Below are positions 33,528 through 41,834 of a stretch of 64,000 nt of DNA, piece after piece. Both the position numbers and the translations under genes were made by a program. The notes below the pieces were generated by a model. That model did not search any database, was not told where the DNA came from, and saw nothing but the letters and a program-made list of their open reading frames with translations. The stretch's first letter is position 1; the number at the start of each line of letters is the position of its first letter. Source of the DNA: Oerskovia flava (GTDB lineage: Bacteria; Actinomycetota; Actinomycetes; Actinomycetales; Cellulomonadaceae); the NCBI RefSeq assembly GCF_026163685.1, contig NZ_JAOXSR010000003.1, positions 124,001-188,000 on the forward strand, written 5' to 3'.

Positions 33528-34352
33528 GTGCCCCTGCCGCGCCTCCCCGTGCCGAGACTCCCGCTGCCCCGCCTCTCCGTGCTCCGGCTGCGTGCGCCCC
33601 GGGTGTCCCTGACCGACGACCTCGTCGCCGACTGGGTCGCCCGCGCGCTGGAGGTCTACCCGCGCCCGACGTACCCCCTCACCGCCGAGTGGGACGCCTC
33701 CGTCGCGGGTCTCGTGCGGCAGGTGCCGTACGTCCCGCGCGTCGCGACCCGGCCGCTGGACCTCCTGGACCGGTTCGGGTCCGTGCACGCCGGTCCCACG
33801 AAGGTCGGGCTCGACGGCGACGAGGTCGAGTGGGAGCGCGTCGTCGAGATCCGCACGCAGCCCGCCTGGGCGAGCCTGTCCGCCGACGCGCTCGAGGCCA
33901 ACCTCGCCCAGTACCTGGGCGTCCTGCCGCCGCTGCCCGGCCGGAGCTGGGTCCTGCGCAAGATCTCCGAGCTCGTCGTCTCGCTCTACCTGGCGGTCGT
34001 CCCGGTGCCCGACGAGCTGGTGGACCTCATCGCGGAGCCGAGCACCGACGTCGGGCAGGACGACCGCCCGTCGCTCCTGGACCGGGTCGTGTCCGAGATC
34101 GTCTACCGGCGCCGGTTCGGCCAGGGCGAGGCGACGGCCAGCACGACGGCGGTGCTGCTGCAGCTCGCGTTCCCCGGCGCCGCGGACGCGATCTGCCGCA
34201 CGGCCGTCGACCGCGGTGTGCCGGTCGTGCACGTCCCGGCCGACGAGAGCGAGATCGGCGTGATCGTCGCCCGCGCCGCGACGTGGCGCGCGACCGCGCT
34301 CGGGCTGCGAGAGACGGCGCTCGGCCTGCGCCCCAGGCTGCCCCTCCCCTGA
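33528..34352 (+). CDS. Hypothetical protein
   Basis: 274 aa from GTG 33528. TAGCAT (33515-33520) contains the previous gene's stop and sits 7 bases upstream, so it could be the -10 box of a leaderless mRNA. The first ~27 residues are a Pro/Leu/Arg repeat (PLPRLPVPRLPLPRLSVLRL), then a mixed domain with SWVLRKISELVVSLYLAVVP and SLLDRVVSEIVYRRRFGQGEA. No family recognised. Confidence 0.65.
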   Translation: MPLPRLPVPRLPLPRLSVLRLRAPRVSLTDDLVADWVARALEVYPRPTYPLTAEWDASVAGLVRQVPYVPRVATRPLDLLDRFGSVHAGPTKVGLDGDEVEWERVVEIRTQPAWASLSADALEANLAQYLGVLPPLPGRSWVLRKISELVVSLYLAVVPVPDELVDLIAEPSTDVGQDDRPSLLDRVVSEIVYRRRFGQGEATASTTAVLLQLAFPGAADAICRTAVDRGVPVVHVPADESEIGVIVARAATWRATALGLRETALGLRPRLPLP

Positions 34353-34454
34353 GGACGGGGTCTTCCGCAGCCCGCATCCAGGCCATACGCTCGCACTTCA
34401 CGAACCTTCGCACAACGGTGCGTCGTGCGCGCGCCTGGGCTCTGCTCGTGCATG

Positions 34455-34474
34455 CCCGTACGCGTTCGTACGGG
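34455..34474 (+). other. Leader hairpin before the M28 peptidase
   Basis: CCCGTACG (34455-34462) pairs perfectly with 34467-34474 across 4 bases, 26 bases before the AGGAGG of the next gene. It could be an mRNA leader structure or a DNA-binding site. Confidence 0.4.
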
Positions 34475-34510
34475 AGGGGGGTCGGCGGGGGGACCAGTCG
34501 AGGAGGACGT

Positions 34511-36241
34511 GTGAGAGCTCGAACGATCGCCGTGTCCGCTACCGGTGCCGTGTGCACCCTCGCCTTCGCCGGCCTGGTGGGTCCGCCCGCCGCCGCCGAA
34601 GACCCCGTACCCATCGAGGATCTCGTCACGGGCGCGGCCGTCATGGAGCACCTGGAAGCGTTCCAGGACATCGCCGACGCCCACGGCGGCAACCGTGCGC
34701 TCGAGACACCCGGCTACGAGGCGGCCGCCGTCTACGTCGAGCAGGTGCTCACCGCTGCCGGGTACACACCCGAGCGCCAGTACTTCACGTTCGAGGAAGA
34801 GGTTGTCGACGAGTACGAGCTGACCGTGCCCGGCGTCGAGATCGACCTCATCGGGTACCCCGCGGCGTTCGCGCCCGACACCCCGGCGGGTGGCGTCACC
34901 GGCCCGCTCGTCGAGCCCGCGGACGAGCTGCGCCACGGGTGCGACGCCACCGCCTGGGACGGTGTCGACGCCGACGCCGCAGTCGCCCTCGTCAGCCGCG
35001 GGACCTGCCCGTTCGCCGACAAGGTCGCCGCCGCGGCCGGAGCGGGGGCGTCCGCCGTCGTGCTCTACAACAACGCCGCGGGCGTGCTGAACCCGACGCT
35101 CGGCGCCGAGAACGACGCATGGGTCCCGACGGTCGGCCTCACCCAGGAGCAGGGCCAGGCCATCCTCGCCGTGCTCGCCGAGGGGCCGGTCGACGCGACG
35201 TACGTGCTGCAGACGTCGCTGCAGACGTTCGAGACCTTCAACGTGCTCGCCGAGACCCCGACGGGCCGCGCGGACAACGTCGTGATGGTCGGCGCGCACC
35301 TCGACAGCGTCGAGGACGGCCCGGGCATCAACGACAACGGGTCCGGCTCCGCCGCGATCCTCGAGACCGCGGTCCGCCTCGCGGAGACCGGGGACCTCGA
35401 GAACCAGGTCCGGTTCGCGTGGTGGGGCGCCGAGGAGGTCGGCCTCATCGGCTCCTGGCACTACGTCGAGGACCTCGTCGAGAACGACCCGGCCGCGCTC
35501 GACGACATCGCGACGTACCTCAACTTCGACATGGTCGGTTCGCCGAACTACGTCATCGGGGTGTACGACGCCGACGAGTCGACCTACCCGGCGCCCGTCC
35601 CGGTGCCCGACGGCTCGGTCGAGACCGAGTCCGTCTTCACCGACTACTTCGACTCGATCGACCAGCCGTGGGTGGACACCGAGTTCTCCGGGCGTTCCGA
35701 CTACCAGGCGTTCATCACCAACGGCATCCCCGCCTCGGGGCTGTTCACCGGCGCCGACGGGTCCAAGACCGCCGAGGAGGTCGCGCTCTTCGGCGGGACC
35801 GAGGGCGTCTTCTACGACCCGAACTATCACTCGCCGGCCGACACGATCGAGAACGTCGACCCCACCGCGCTCGACATCATGTCGAAGGCGATCGCGTACG
35901 CCACCGCGTCGCTCGCGGAGGACACGTTCGCCGTCAACGGGGTCGGGTCCCCGCGGATCGACGACGTGCGCGCCACCACGCGGTGCCTCGCCGGGACGGC
36001 GTACGTCGCTCTGACCGGGGCCAACGGTGAGGCCGCACCGACCGACGTCCGGCTCGTCACGCCGTTCGGTGACAAGAAGTTCGACGCGCTCGCGCCGGGC
36101 AGGAACGCCTACCAGTCGTTCACCACCCGGTCGTCGTCCGTCGAGGCGGGCACGGCGACGGTCATCGCGTACCAGTGGCGCAATGGCGACCCGGTCTACC
36201 AGCGCTACGAAGTCCCGTACGAGGCCACCTCCTGCAACTAG
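34511..36241 (+). CDS. Secreted M28 aminopeptidase with PA insert and shared C-terminal module
   Basis: 576 aa from GTG 34511, after AGGAGG at 34501-34506. Signal peptide (TIAVSATGAVCTLAFAGLV...AAAEDP). A PA domain is inserted (ALVSRGTCPFADKVAAAAGA). The zinc peptidase core has GAHLDSV, GINDNGSG, WWGAEEVGLIGS, NFDMVGSP and NYHSPAD, giving two-zinc ligands His, Asp, Glu, Asp, His and the catalytic Glu. Family: aminopeptidase Y/S-like exopeptidases. The last ~95 residues (nt 35950 on) are the Cys-flanked module found in two other secreted enzymes here. Confidence 0.93.
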   Translation: MRARTIAVSATGAVCTLAFAGLVGPPAAAEDPVPIEDLVTGAAVMEHLEAFQDIADAHGGNRALETPGYEAAAVYVEQVLTAAGYTPERQYFTFEEEVVDEYELTVPGVEIDLIGYPAAFAPDTPAGGVTGPLVEPADELRHGCDATAWDGVDADAAVALVSRGTCPFADKVAAAAGAGASAVVLYNNAAGVLNPTLGAENDAWVPTVGLTQEQGQAILAVLAEGPVDATYVLQTSLQTFETFNVLAETPTGRADNVVMVGAHLDSVEDGPGINDNGSGSAAILETAVRLAETGDLENQVRFAWWGAEEVGLIGSWHYVEDLVENDPAALDDIATYLNFDMVGSPNYVIGVYDADESTYPAPVPVPDGSVETESVFTDYFDSIDQPWVDTEFSGRSDYQAFITNGIPASGLFTGADGSKTAEEVALFGGTEGVFYDPNYHSPADTIENVDPTALDIMSKAIAYATASLAEDTFAVNGVGSPRIDDVRATTRCLAGTAYVALTGANGEAAPTDVRLVTPFGDKKFDALAPGRNAYQSFTTRSSSVEAGTATVIAYQWRNGDPVYQRYEVPYEATSCN

Positions 36242-36253
36242 CGAGAGCCTCCC

Positions 36254-36332
36254 GCCGAACACGAGGTTGGTGCCGTTCTGCGTGCGAGAACGGCACCAAT
36301 CTCGTGTTCGGCCGCTAGGAGGGTCGTTCTGG
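36254..36332. repeat. Interspersed palindrome, copy B
   Basis: 26-base arms 36254-36279 and 36287-36312 pair with one G-T pair; loop of 7. The right flank CGCTAGGAGGGTCGT matches the tails of copies A and C. It begins 12 bases after the M28 stop. Confidence 0.9.
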
Positions 36333-36426
36333 GGGAGAGGGGCGGGCCGCGATGAGTTTCGTCGGAGGTGGCGGTCTGATGGGTGAACCTGACGACGCGA
36401 GGGTCGACGGGAGGAGAGAGAAGACC

Positions 36427-37068
36427 ATGAAGCTCACGGTGCACGAGTTCTTGTCCCTGGACGGTGTGATGCAGGGGCCCGGGGGGCCCGACGAGGACCG
36501 CAGCGGCGGTTTCGAGAGCGGCGGGTGGATGGTGCCGTTCGCCGACGAGGAGTTCGGCGAGATCGTCGACGGCTGGTTCCGGCTCACCGGCGAGGTCCTC
36601 TTCGGCCGCACGACCTACGAGATGATGCACGGCTACTGGCCGCAGGTCACGGACCCGGACAACCTCGTCGCGACGCAGCTCAACTCGCTCCCGAAGCACG
36701 TGGTCTCCACGACGCTCACGGAGGTGACGTGGCCGGGCGCGCACCTCGTCGAGGGCGACGTGCTCGACGCCGTCCGTGCCCTCAAGGCGAAGCCCGGCGG
36801 TGAGCTCCAGGTGCACGGCAGCCACGGCCTGGTCCGGACCCTGCACGACGCCGGGCTCGTCGACGAGTACCGGCTCCTCACCTTCCCCGTGGTGCTGGGC
36901 GAGGGAAAGCGCCTGTTCGACGCCGGAGCCGCACCGTCCACGTTCACCGTTGCCGAGGTGCGCACCACGCAGGCCGGTGGGATCTACCAGGTGCTGCGTC
37001 CCACCGAGCGGGCCGAGCAGCAGGGCAGGGAGTTCGTCGTCGAGGACGGCCGCGAAGCCGTCCGCTGA
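36427..37068 (+). CDS. RibD C-terminal / dihydrofolate-reductase-family protein
   Basis: 213 aa from ATG 36427 (GGAGGAGAG upstream). MKLTVHEFLSLDGVMQGPGG, FGRTTYEMMHGYWPQV, HVVSTTLTEVTW, ELQVHGSHGLVRTL and FPVVLGEGKRLFD are the usual family blocks. NADPH-dependent reductase fold; substrate unknown. Confidence 0.92.
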   Translation: MKLTVHEFLSLDGVMQGPGGPDEDRSGGFESGGWMVPFADEEFGEIVDGWFRLTGEVLFGRTTYEMMHGYWPQVTDPDNLVATQLNSLPKHVVSTTLTEVTWPGAHLVEGDVLDAVRALKAKPGGELQVHGSHGLVRTLHDAGLVDEYRLLTFPVVLGEGKRLFDAGAAPSTFTVAEVRTTQAGGIYQVLRPTERAEQQGREFVVEDGREAVR

Positions 37069-37105
37069 CGCAGGCGTGCTGACGGGGTGCGCCGGGCGTC
37101 GGCCG

Positions 37106-37816
37106 TCAGCCCCAGATCGCGGCAGGCCACCCGTCGCTGAAGCGCTCGGGCTCGTCCGGGTGGCTGACGGCCTCGCCACGTGCGACGCGCAGCGCCGACC
37201 AGGCCGCGGCCGCGGCGTCGAGCACGTCGTCGGGCGCGGCGCGGCCCAGCCCGCCCAGGTCGCGGGGCAGCTCCACGTCCGCGGCCGTGAGCAGGTCACG
37301 CCGCCACACCTGACCGGCCCACGTCTTCTTCGCCGCCTCGAGCGGGGCCCCGGCCATCAGGCGGAAGCTCAGCTCGGGGTGCACCTCCACCACGCGCGGC
37401 CGGTCGTCGCCGCGGACCCACCCGTCGACGTCGAAGATCTTCGTCCGCAGGTGGTAGGCCTGCTGCGAGATGCCGAGGCCCGTCCGCATGACGTTCGTCG
37501 CCGACGCCAGGGCGTGGGTGGGCTCGCCCAGGGCGGCCCGGGTCGGGGTCATGAAGACCGAGGAGCGACGCGGGCCCAGCAGCCGGCGGACCTCGACGTC
37601 GGCTGCCCGCACCGACGCGTCCGGCAGCCCGACGGGGATGTCGATCCCCACCACGGCGAGCTCGCCGTCGGGCGGCGTGGCGGCCTCGACGAGTTCCGCG
37701 ATCGTCGCGGCGTGAAAGGCGTCCACGTCGACCGGCGACGCCCCGTCCCCGGCCTCGACCAGACGGACACCCACCCACCCGCCGGGGCACGCGTCGGCAC
37801 CCAGCCCGGCGACCAT
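37106..37816 (-). CDS. DUF429 protein (predicted RNase H-fold nuclease)
   Basis: 236 aa from ATG 37816, two bases after the stop of the gene before it. AGLGADACPGGWVGVRL, VVGIDIPVGLPD, SVFMTPTRAAL and VVEVHPELSFRLMAG carry the acidic residues typical of DUF429. Biological role unknown. Co-transcribed with the two genes upstream (to 38867). Confidence 0.88.
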   Translation of the reverse strand: MVAGLGADACPGGWVGVRLVEAGDGASPVDVDAFHAATIAELVEAATPPDGELAVVGIDIPVGLPDASVRAADVEVRRLLGPRRSSVFMTPTRAALGEPTHALASATNVMRTGLGISQQAYHLRTKIFDVDGWVRGDDRPRVVEVHPELSFRLMAGAPLEAAKKTWAGQVWRRDLLTAADVELPRDLGGLGRAAPDDVLDAAAAAWSALRVARGEAVSHPDEPERFSDGWPAAIWG

Positions 37817-37818
37817 GC

Positions 37819-38214
37819 TCAGGACCCGGCCAGCGCGCCGACGAGCGCGATCTCGAAGGCCTCGACGGACCCGTCCATCTCCTCGAGCGCCGCCGCGTCG
37901 AGGAGCACGGTGACCCGGCCGTCGTCGGGCACCGCCGCGACGAGCGGCAGGCGCGTGCCCGCGAGCGCCGCGACGAGGTCGGCAGGGACCTCGTCGCGGT
38001 GCAGCAGCTGCACCGCGAGACCCGTCCGGGCGACCATGGCGTCCCAGGCGCGCTTGCGGCGGACCGGGGAGTGCGTGATGTCGCACAGGGCGCAGTGCGC
38101 GCGCCCGGCGAGGTGCCCGACGACGTAGCGCAGCTCCCCGAGCACGCCGCCGTCCGCGTCGTAGACGCCGACGATCCGAGGGGCGGTCCGGCCGGCGCCC
38201 TGGCCGCCGCTCAG
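37819..38214 (-). CDS. Small conserved protein with CALCDITH motif; start unclear
   Basis: About 130 aa. The conserved part starts RIVGVYDADGGVLGELRYVV and has HCALCDITHSPVRRKRAWDA, a possible metal site. There is no ATG, GTG or TTG in frame between the upstream gene's end and that block. The only nearby choice is CTG at 38214, overlapping the upstream stop as CTGA; an internal GTG (GGVLGEL) would cut the conserved strand. The protein may use a rare CTG start. Family function unknown. Confidence 0.65.
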   Translation of the reverse strand: MSGGQGAGRTAPRIVGVYDADGGVLGELRYVVGHLAGRAHCALCDITHSPVRRKRAWDAMVARTGLAVQLLHRDEVPADLVAALAGTRLPLVAAVPDDGRVTVLLDAAALEEMDGSVEAFEIALVGALAGS

Positions 38215-38867
38215 GCGAACGCCTCGGGGACGGGCGTCTCGCCGTCGGTGAAGCGGATGAAGCGGCCGACCGTCGAGGGTCGGCGCAGCACCTCCGCGAC
38301 GACGAGCGCGACGTTCGCGCGGGAGACGTTGCTCTCGGCACCGGTGGGGCGCTCGTCGTCCGCCAGGACGCGGATCGTGCCGGTCGGGGTGTCGGTCGTC
38401 AGCGTGCCGGGGCCGAGGATCGTCCAGTCCAGTTCGGTGCCGCGCAGGTGGTCGTCCGCGGCGAGCTTCGCGTCGGCGTAGGCGAAGAAGGAGCTGTCCT
38501 CGGGGACGCCGTGGTCCGGCAGCGAGCCGATCCACGACACCATGACGTAGCGCTGGGCGCCGGCCGCGGCGGCCGCGTCCATCGTGCGCTGCGCGGCGTC
38601 CCGGTCGACGGCGTACGTCCGGTCGGGGTTGCCGCCGCCCGCGCCGGCGGACCACACGACGGCGTCGTGTCCCTGCAGAGCGGCGGTGATCTCCTCGGTC
38701 GAGGCGTGCTCGACGTCGAGCAGCAGCGGCTCACCACCGAGCTCGGTGACCAGCGGCAGCTGGCTCTCGGAGCGCACGACACCGCTGACGCTCGCGCCGT
38801 GCTCGACGAGCAGCGGGATGGCCAGGCGCCCGACCTTGCCGTGGGCGCCGATCAGTGCGACCTTCAT
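38211..38867 (-). CDS. NAD(P)-binding SDR-like oxidoreductase
   Basis: 218 aa from ATG 38867 (GGAGGACGACGC upstream). Rossmann motif MKVALIGAHGKVGRLAIP, then DAVVWSAGAGGGNPDRTYAV and RYVMVSWIGSLPDHG: the atypical SDR_a5-like (NAD(P)H-binding) family near YwnB. First gene of a three-gene minus-strand unit. Confidence 0.92.
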   Translation of the reverse strand: MKVALIGAHGKVGRLAIPLLVEHGASVSGVVRSESQLPLVTELGGEPLLLDVEHASTEEITAALQGHDAVVWSAGAGGGNPDRTYAVDRDAAQRTMDAAAAAGAQRYVMVSWIGSLPDHGVPEDSSFFAYADAKLAADDHLRGTELDWTILGPGTLTTDTPTGTIRVLADDERPTGAESNVSRANVALVVAEVLRRPSTVGRFIRFTDGETPVPEAFA

Positions 38868-38962
38868 GCGTCGTCCTCCAGGGGGTGTCGGTGTGCGATT
38901 CCTCCACGCTGCCGCCATCGGGTCCGTCGCGCCAGTCAGGGGCACCTCGATAGGTTGAGGCG

Positions 38963-39961
38963 ATGGTCACCGCATCCGTCCCGCCGTCCGCCGAGCTCCA
39001 CCTGCACATCGAGGGCACGCTCGAGCCGGAGCTCGTGCTGGCGCTCGCGGAGCGCAACGGTGTCGAGCTGCCCTACCGTGACGCGGCGCAGCTGCGGGCG
39101 CAGTACGAGTTCACCGACCTGCAGTCCTTCCTCGACCTGTACTACGCGAACATGGCCGTGCTGCGGACCGTCGAGGACTTCGCCGACATGACGCGCGCCT
39201 ACCTCGCCCGCGCGGCCGCGGGCGGCGTCCGGCACGCGGAGATCATGGTCGACCCGCAGGCCCACCTGGTGCGCGGGGTGGACCTCGAGACCTGCATCGG
39301 GGGCATCGCGGGCGTGCTCGAGACGAGCGAGGAGGAGTTCGGCGTCTCGACGCTGCTCGTCGCGGCGTTCCTGCGCGACCGGCCGGCCGACGAGGCGCTG
39401 GGCGTCCTGGAGGACCTGCTCGCGATGGACGCGCCGATCGTCGGCATCGGCCTCGACTCCGCCGAGGTCGGGTACCCGCCGTCGCTGTTCGTGGCGCTCT
39501 ACGAGCGTGCCCGGGCCGCGGGGCTGCGCCGGATCGCGCACGCGGGCGAGGAGGGGCCGCCGTCGTACGTCTGGGAGGCCCTGGACCTGCTGGGGGCCGA
39601 GCGCATCGACCACGGTATCCGCAGCCTGGAGGACCCGGCGCTGGTGGACCGGCTCGTGACGGAGCGCACGCCGCTGACGGTGTGCCCGCTGTCGAACGTG
39701 CGGCTGCGCGCCGTGGACACGCTCGGCGACCACCCGCTGCCGGAGATGCTGCGCCGCGGCCTCAACGTGTCGGTGCACTCCGACGACCCGGCGTACTTCG
39801 GGGGCTACCTCGACGACGCCGTCGGCGCTGTGACCCGGACGTTCGACCTGAGCGTCGCGGACCGCGCCCGCCTGGCCGCGAACTCCGTCCGCTCGGCCTT
39901 CCTGCCTCCCGCCCGGCGTGACGCCCTGCTCGAGGAGATCGAGGAGTGGGCGGCCGGGTAG
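38963..39961 (+). CDS. add: Adenosine deaminase
   Basis: 332 aa. Zinc motif ELHLHIEGTLEP (H13, H15), later IAHAGEEGPPS, RIDHGIRS and VSVHSDDPAYFGG with the catalytic Glu/His/Asp set. Purine salvage: adenosine (or adenine) to inosine (hypoxanthine). TAGGTT at 38951-38956 ends 6 bases before the ATG, with a GAGG that could act as a short ribosome site. The adenine-deaminase subgroup cannot be excluded from motifs alone. Confidence 0.93.
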   Translation: MVTASVPPSAELHLHIEGTLEPELVLALAERNGVELPYRDAAQLRAQYEFTDLQSFLDLYYANMAVLRTVEDFADMTRAYLARAAAGGVRHAEIMVDPQAHLVRGVDLETCIGGIAGVLETSEEEFGVSTLLVAAFLRDRPADEALGVLEDLLAMDAPIVGIGLDSAEVGYPPSLFVALYERARAAGLRRIAHAGEEGPPSYVWEALDLLGAERIDHGIRSLEDPALVDRLVTERTPLTVCPLSNVRLRAVDTLGDHPLPEMLRRGLNVSVHSDDPAYFGGYLDDAVGAVTRTFDLSVADRARLAANSVRSAFLPPARRDALLEEIEEWAAG

Positions 39962-39985
39962 CCGGTCGGGCTCCCCGGCCGGGCG

Positions 39986-40873
39986 TCAGGAGCTGACGTC
40001 TGCCGTGGTGAAGCGGCTCCAGGCGAGCGCCCCGAAGATCGCGACCCACGCACCCTGGACCGCCAGGCCCTGACCGAGCACACCGAGGTCGATCTGGGTG
40101 CGCAGCAGCTCACCGACGTCGAGCCAGTGGTGGGTGAGCAGCGCGCCGTGGATCGCGGAGAGCTGCGGCAGCGCGTCGAGCACGCCGGAGACGATCGCGA
40201 CGACGACGGTCGCCGCCATCGCCGCGACGGGCACCTCGGTGAGCGTCGAGAAGAACAGCCCGAGAGCGACGAGCCCCGTGAGGGACAGCCCCACGTACGC
40301 CACGATCCCGGCCGTCCGGGCCAGGCCCTCGGCGGCGGAGACCGTGTCCCCGGACAGCAGCGTGACGTCACCGATCCCGAAGTACGCCGCGCCCGTCACG
40401 AGCCCCGACAGGGCGATCGCGAGCACCGTGCAGGCCGCGAACACGAGCACGGCGAGCGCCTTCGCGGCGAGGAGCCGGGTGCGCGGGACGGGCAGGAGCA
40501 GCAGGTAGCGCAGGGTGCCGGCCTGGGCCTCGCCCGCGACGGCGTCGCCGCTGACGATGCCGATGACGAGCGGCAGCAGCAGCGGCAGGCACGCGACGAG
40601 GGCCGTGAGGACGAGGAACAGCCCGTTGCCCGTGACGCGGTCGACGAACGGCGGGCCGCCCGCGCTGATCGCGGTGTCGCGCGTGACGAACAGGACGGTG
40701 CCGAGGAGGACGGGCACGAGGGCGAGCCCGACGAGCAGCACGAGGTTGCGGCGGCGCCCGAGCACGAGCCGCAGCTCGCTGCGCAGGAGCCGGCCGAACG
40801 CGCCGCGCGGGGGAGCGGGCGTCTCGGCGGGCGCGCCGGGCCTCTCGGCCGCGGCGAGGTCAGCGAGCGACAT
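39986..40873 (-). CDS. ABC-2 type transporter permease
   Basis: 295 aa from ATG 40873, overlapping the ATPase stop by 14 bases. Six predicted transmembrane segments (LVLLVGLALVPVLLGTVLF, FLVLTALVACLPLLLPLVI, AVLVFAACTVLAIALSGLV, VAYVGLSLTGLVALGLFF, VAAMAATVVVAIVSGVLDAL, GAWVAIFGALAW) with RYLLLLPVPRTRLLAAK coupling region. Partner of the ATPase upstream. Cargo unknown. Confidence 0.9.
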   Translation of the reverse strand: MSLADLAAAERPGAPAETPAPPRGAFGRLLRSELRLVLGRRRNLVLLVGLALVPVLLGTVLFVTRDTAISAGGPPFVDRVTGNGLFLVLTALVACLPLLLPLVIGIVSGDAVAGEAQAGTLRYLLLLPVPRTRLLAAKALAVLVFAACTVLAIALSGLVTGAAYFGIGDVTLLSGDTVSAAEGLARTAGIVAYVGLSLTGLVALGLFFSTLTEVPVAAMAATVVVAIVSGVLDALPQLSAIHGALLTHHWLDVGELLRTQIDLGVLGQGLAVQGAWVAIFGALAWSRFTTADVSS

Positions 40874-41834
40874 CAAAACCCTCCCCGGTGAGCTCGACGA
40901 ACAGCGTCTCCAGGCGGGGGCGCCGGACCTCGAGTCCCACGAGATCGAGTCCGGCGCCGACCATCGCGGCGGAGATCTTCTCCGGTGCGACCATCCCGAG
41001 CCGGGCGGTGAGCGTGCGTCCGTCGCGGCGCACCCCGGTCAGCCCGAGGTCGGCGAGGAGCTGGGTGGCGCCGTCGAGGCAGGGTGCGGTCGTGGTGACG
41101 GCCACGGTGCTCTCGCCGTCGGTCGCGAGCTGCTCAGGCGGCCCCTGCACGAGCAGCCGGCCACGGCTCATGACCCCGACGTGCGTGCACACCTGCTCGA
41201 TCTCCCCGAGCAGGTGCGACGACACGAGGACGGTCGTCCCGGCGTCGGCCAGCTCGCGCAGCAGGTGGCGCACCTCGCGCGTGCCCTGCGGGTCGAGGCC
41301 GTTGGTCGGCTCGTCGAGGACGAGCAGGTCGCGCGGACGCAGCAGCGCCGCGGCCAGGCCGAGGCGCTGCTTCATGCCGAGCGAGTACTGCCGGTAGGGC
41401 TTGCGCGCGGCGGCGCCGAGGCCGACGCGTTCGAGCGCCGCGGCGGCCCGCAGGTCGCGGCTGCGGGGGTCGGCGGTCGCGTCGGCGGCGTCGAGCCGGT
41501 CGAGGTTGGCCCGCCCCGAGAGGTACGGGTGGAACGCCGGGCCCTCGACGAGCGCCCCGACGTGGGGCAGGACCCGCGGCCCGGCGCCCGGCATCGTCTC
41601 GCCGAGGAGGGTCGTCGTGCCCGACGTCGGGCTCACCAGTCCCAGCACCATGCGCAGCGTGGTCGTCTTGCCGGACCCGTTCGGCCCGAGGAACCCGTAG
41701 ATCGCGCCGTGCGGCACCTCGAGGTCGATCCCGTCCACCGCGACCTGACCGGAGCGGAAGCGCTTGGTCAGGCCGCGGGTGCGGACGGCGGGCTCCGCTG
41801 CCGTCCCGTCGGCGGGTGCTGATGGCCCCGTCAT
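40860..41834 (-). CDS. ABC transporter ATPase
   Basis: 324 aa; its ATG overlaps the upstream stop as ATGA. Walker A FLGPNGSGKTT, signature YSLGMKQR, Walker B LLVLDEPTNGLDPQG and H-loop VSSHLL are all intact. DrrA/CcmA-type exporter ATPase with a C-terminal ~90-residue extension. Works with the permease downstream. Confidence 0.95.
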   Translation of the reverse strand: MTGPSAPADGTAAEPAVRTRGLTKRFRSGQVAVDGIDLEVPHGAIYGFLGPNGSGKTTTLRMVLGLVSPTSGTTTLLGETMPGAGPRVLPHVGALVEGPAFHPYLSGRANLDRLDAADATADPRSRDLRAAAALERVGLGAAARKPYRQYSLGMKQRLGLAAALLRPRDLLVLDEPTNGLDPQGTREVRHLLRELADAGTTVLVSSHLLGEIEQVCTHVGVMSRGRLLVQGPPEQLATDGESTVAVTTTAPCLDGATQLLADLGLTGVRRDGRTLTARLGMVAPEKISAAMVGAGLDLVGLEVRRPRLETLFVELTGEGFDVAR

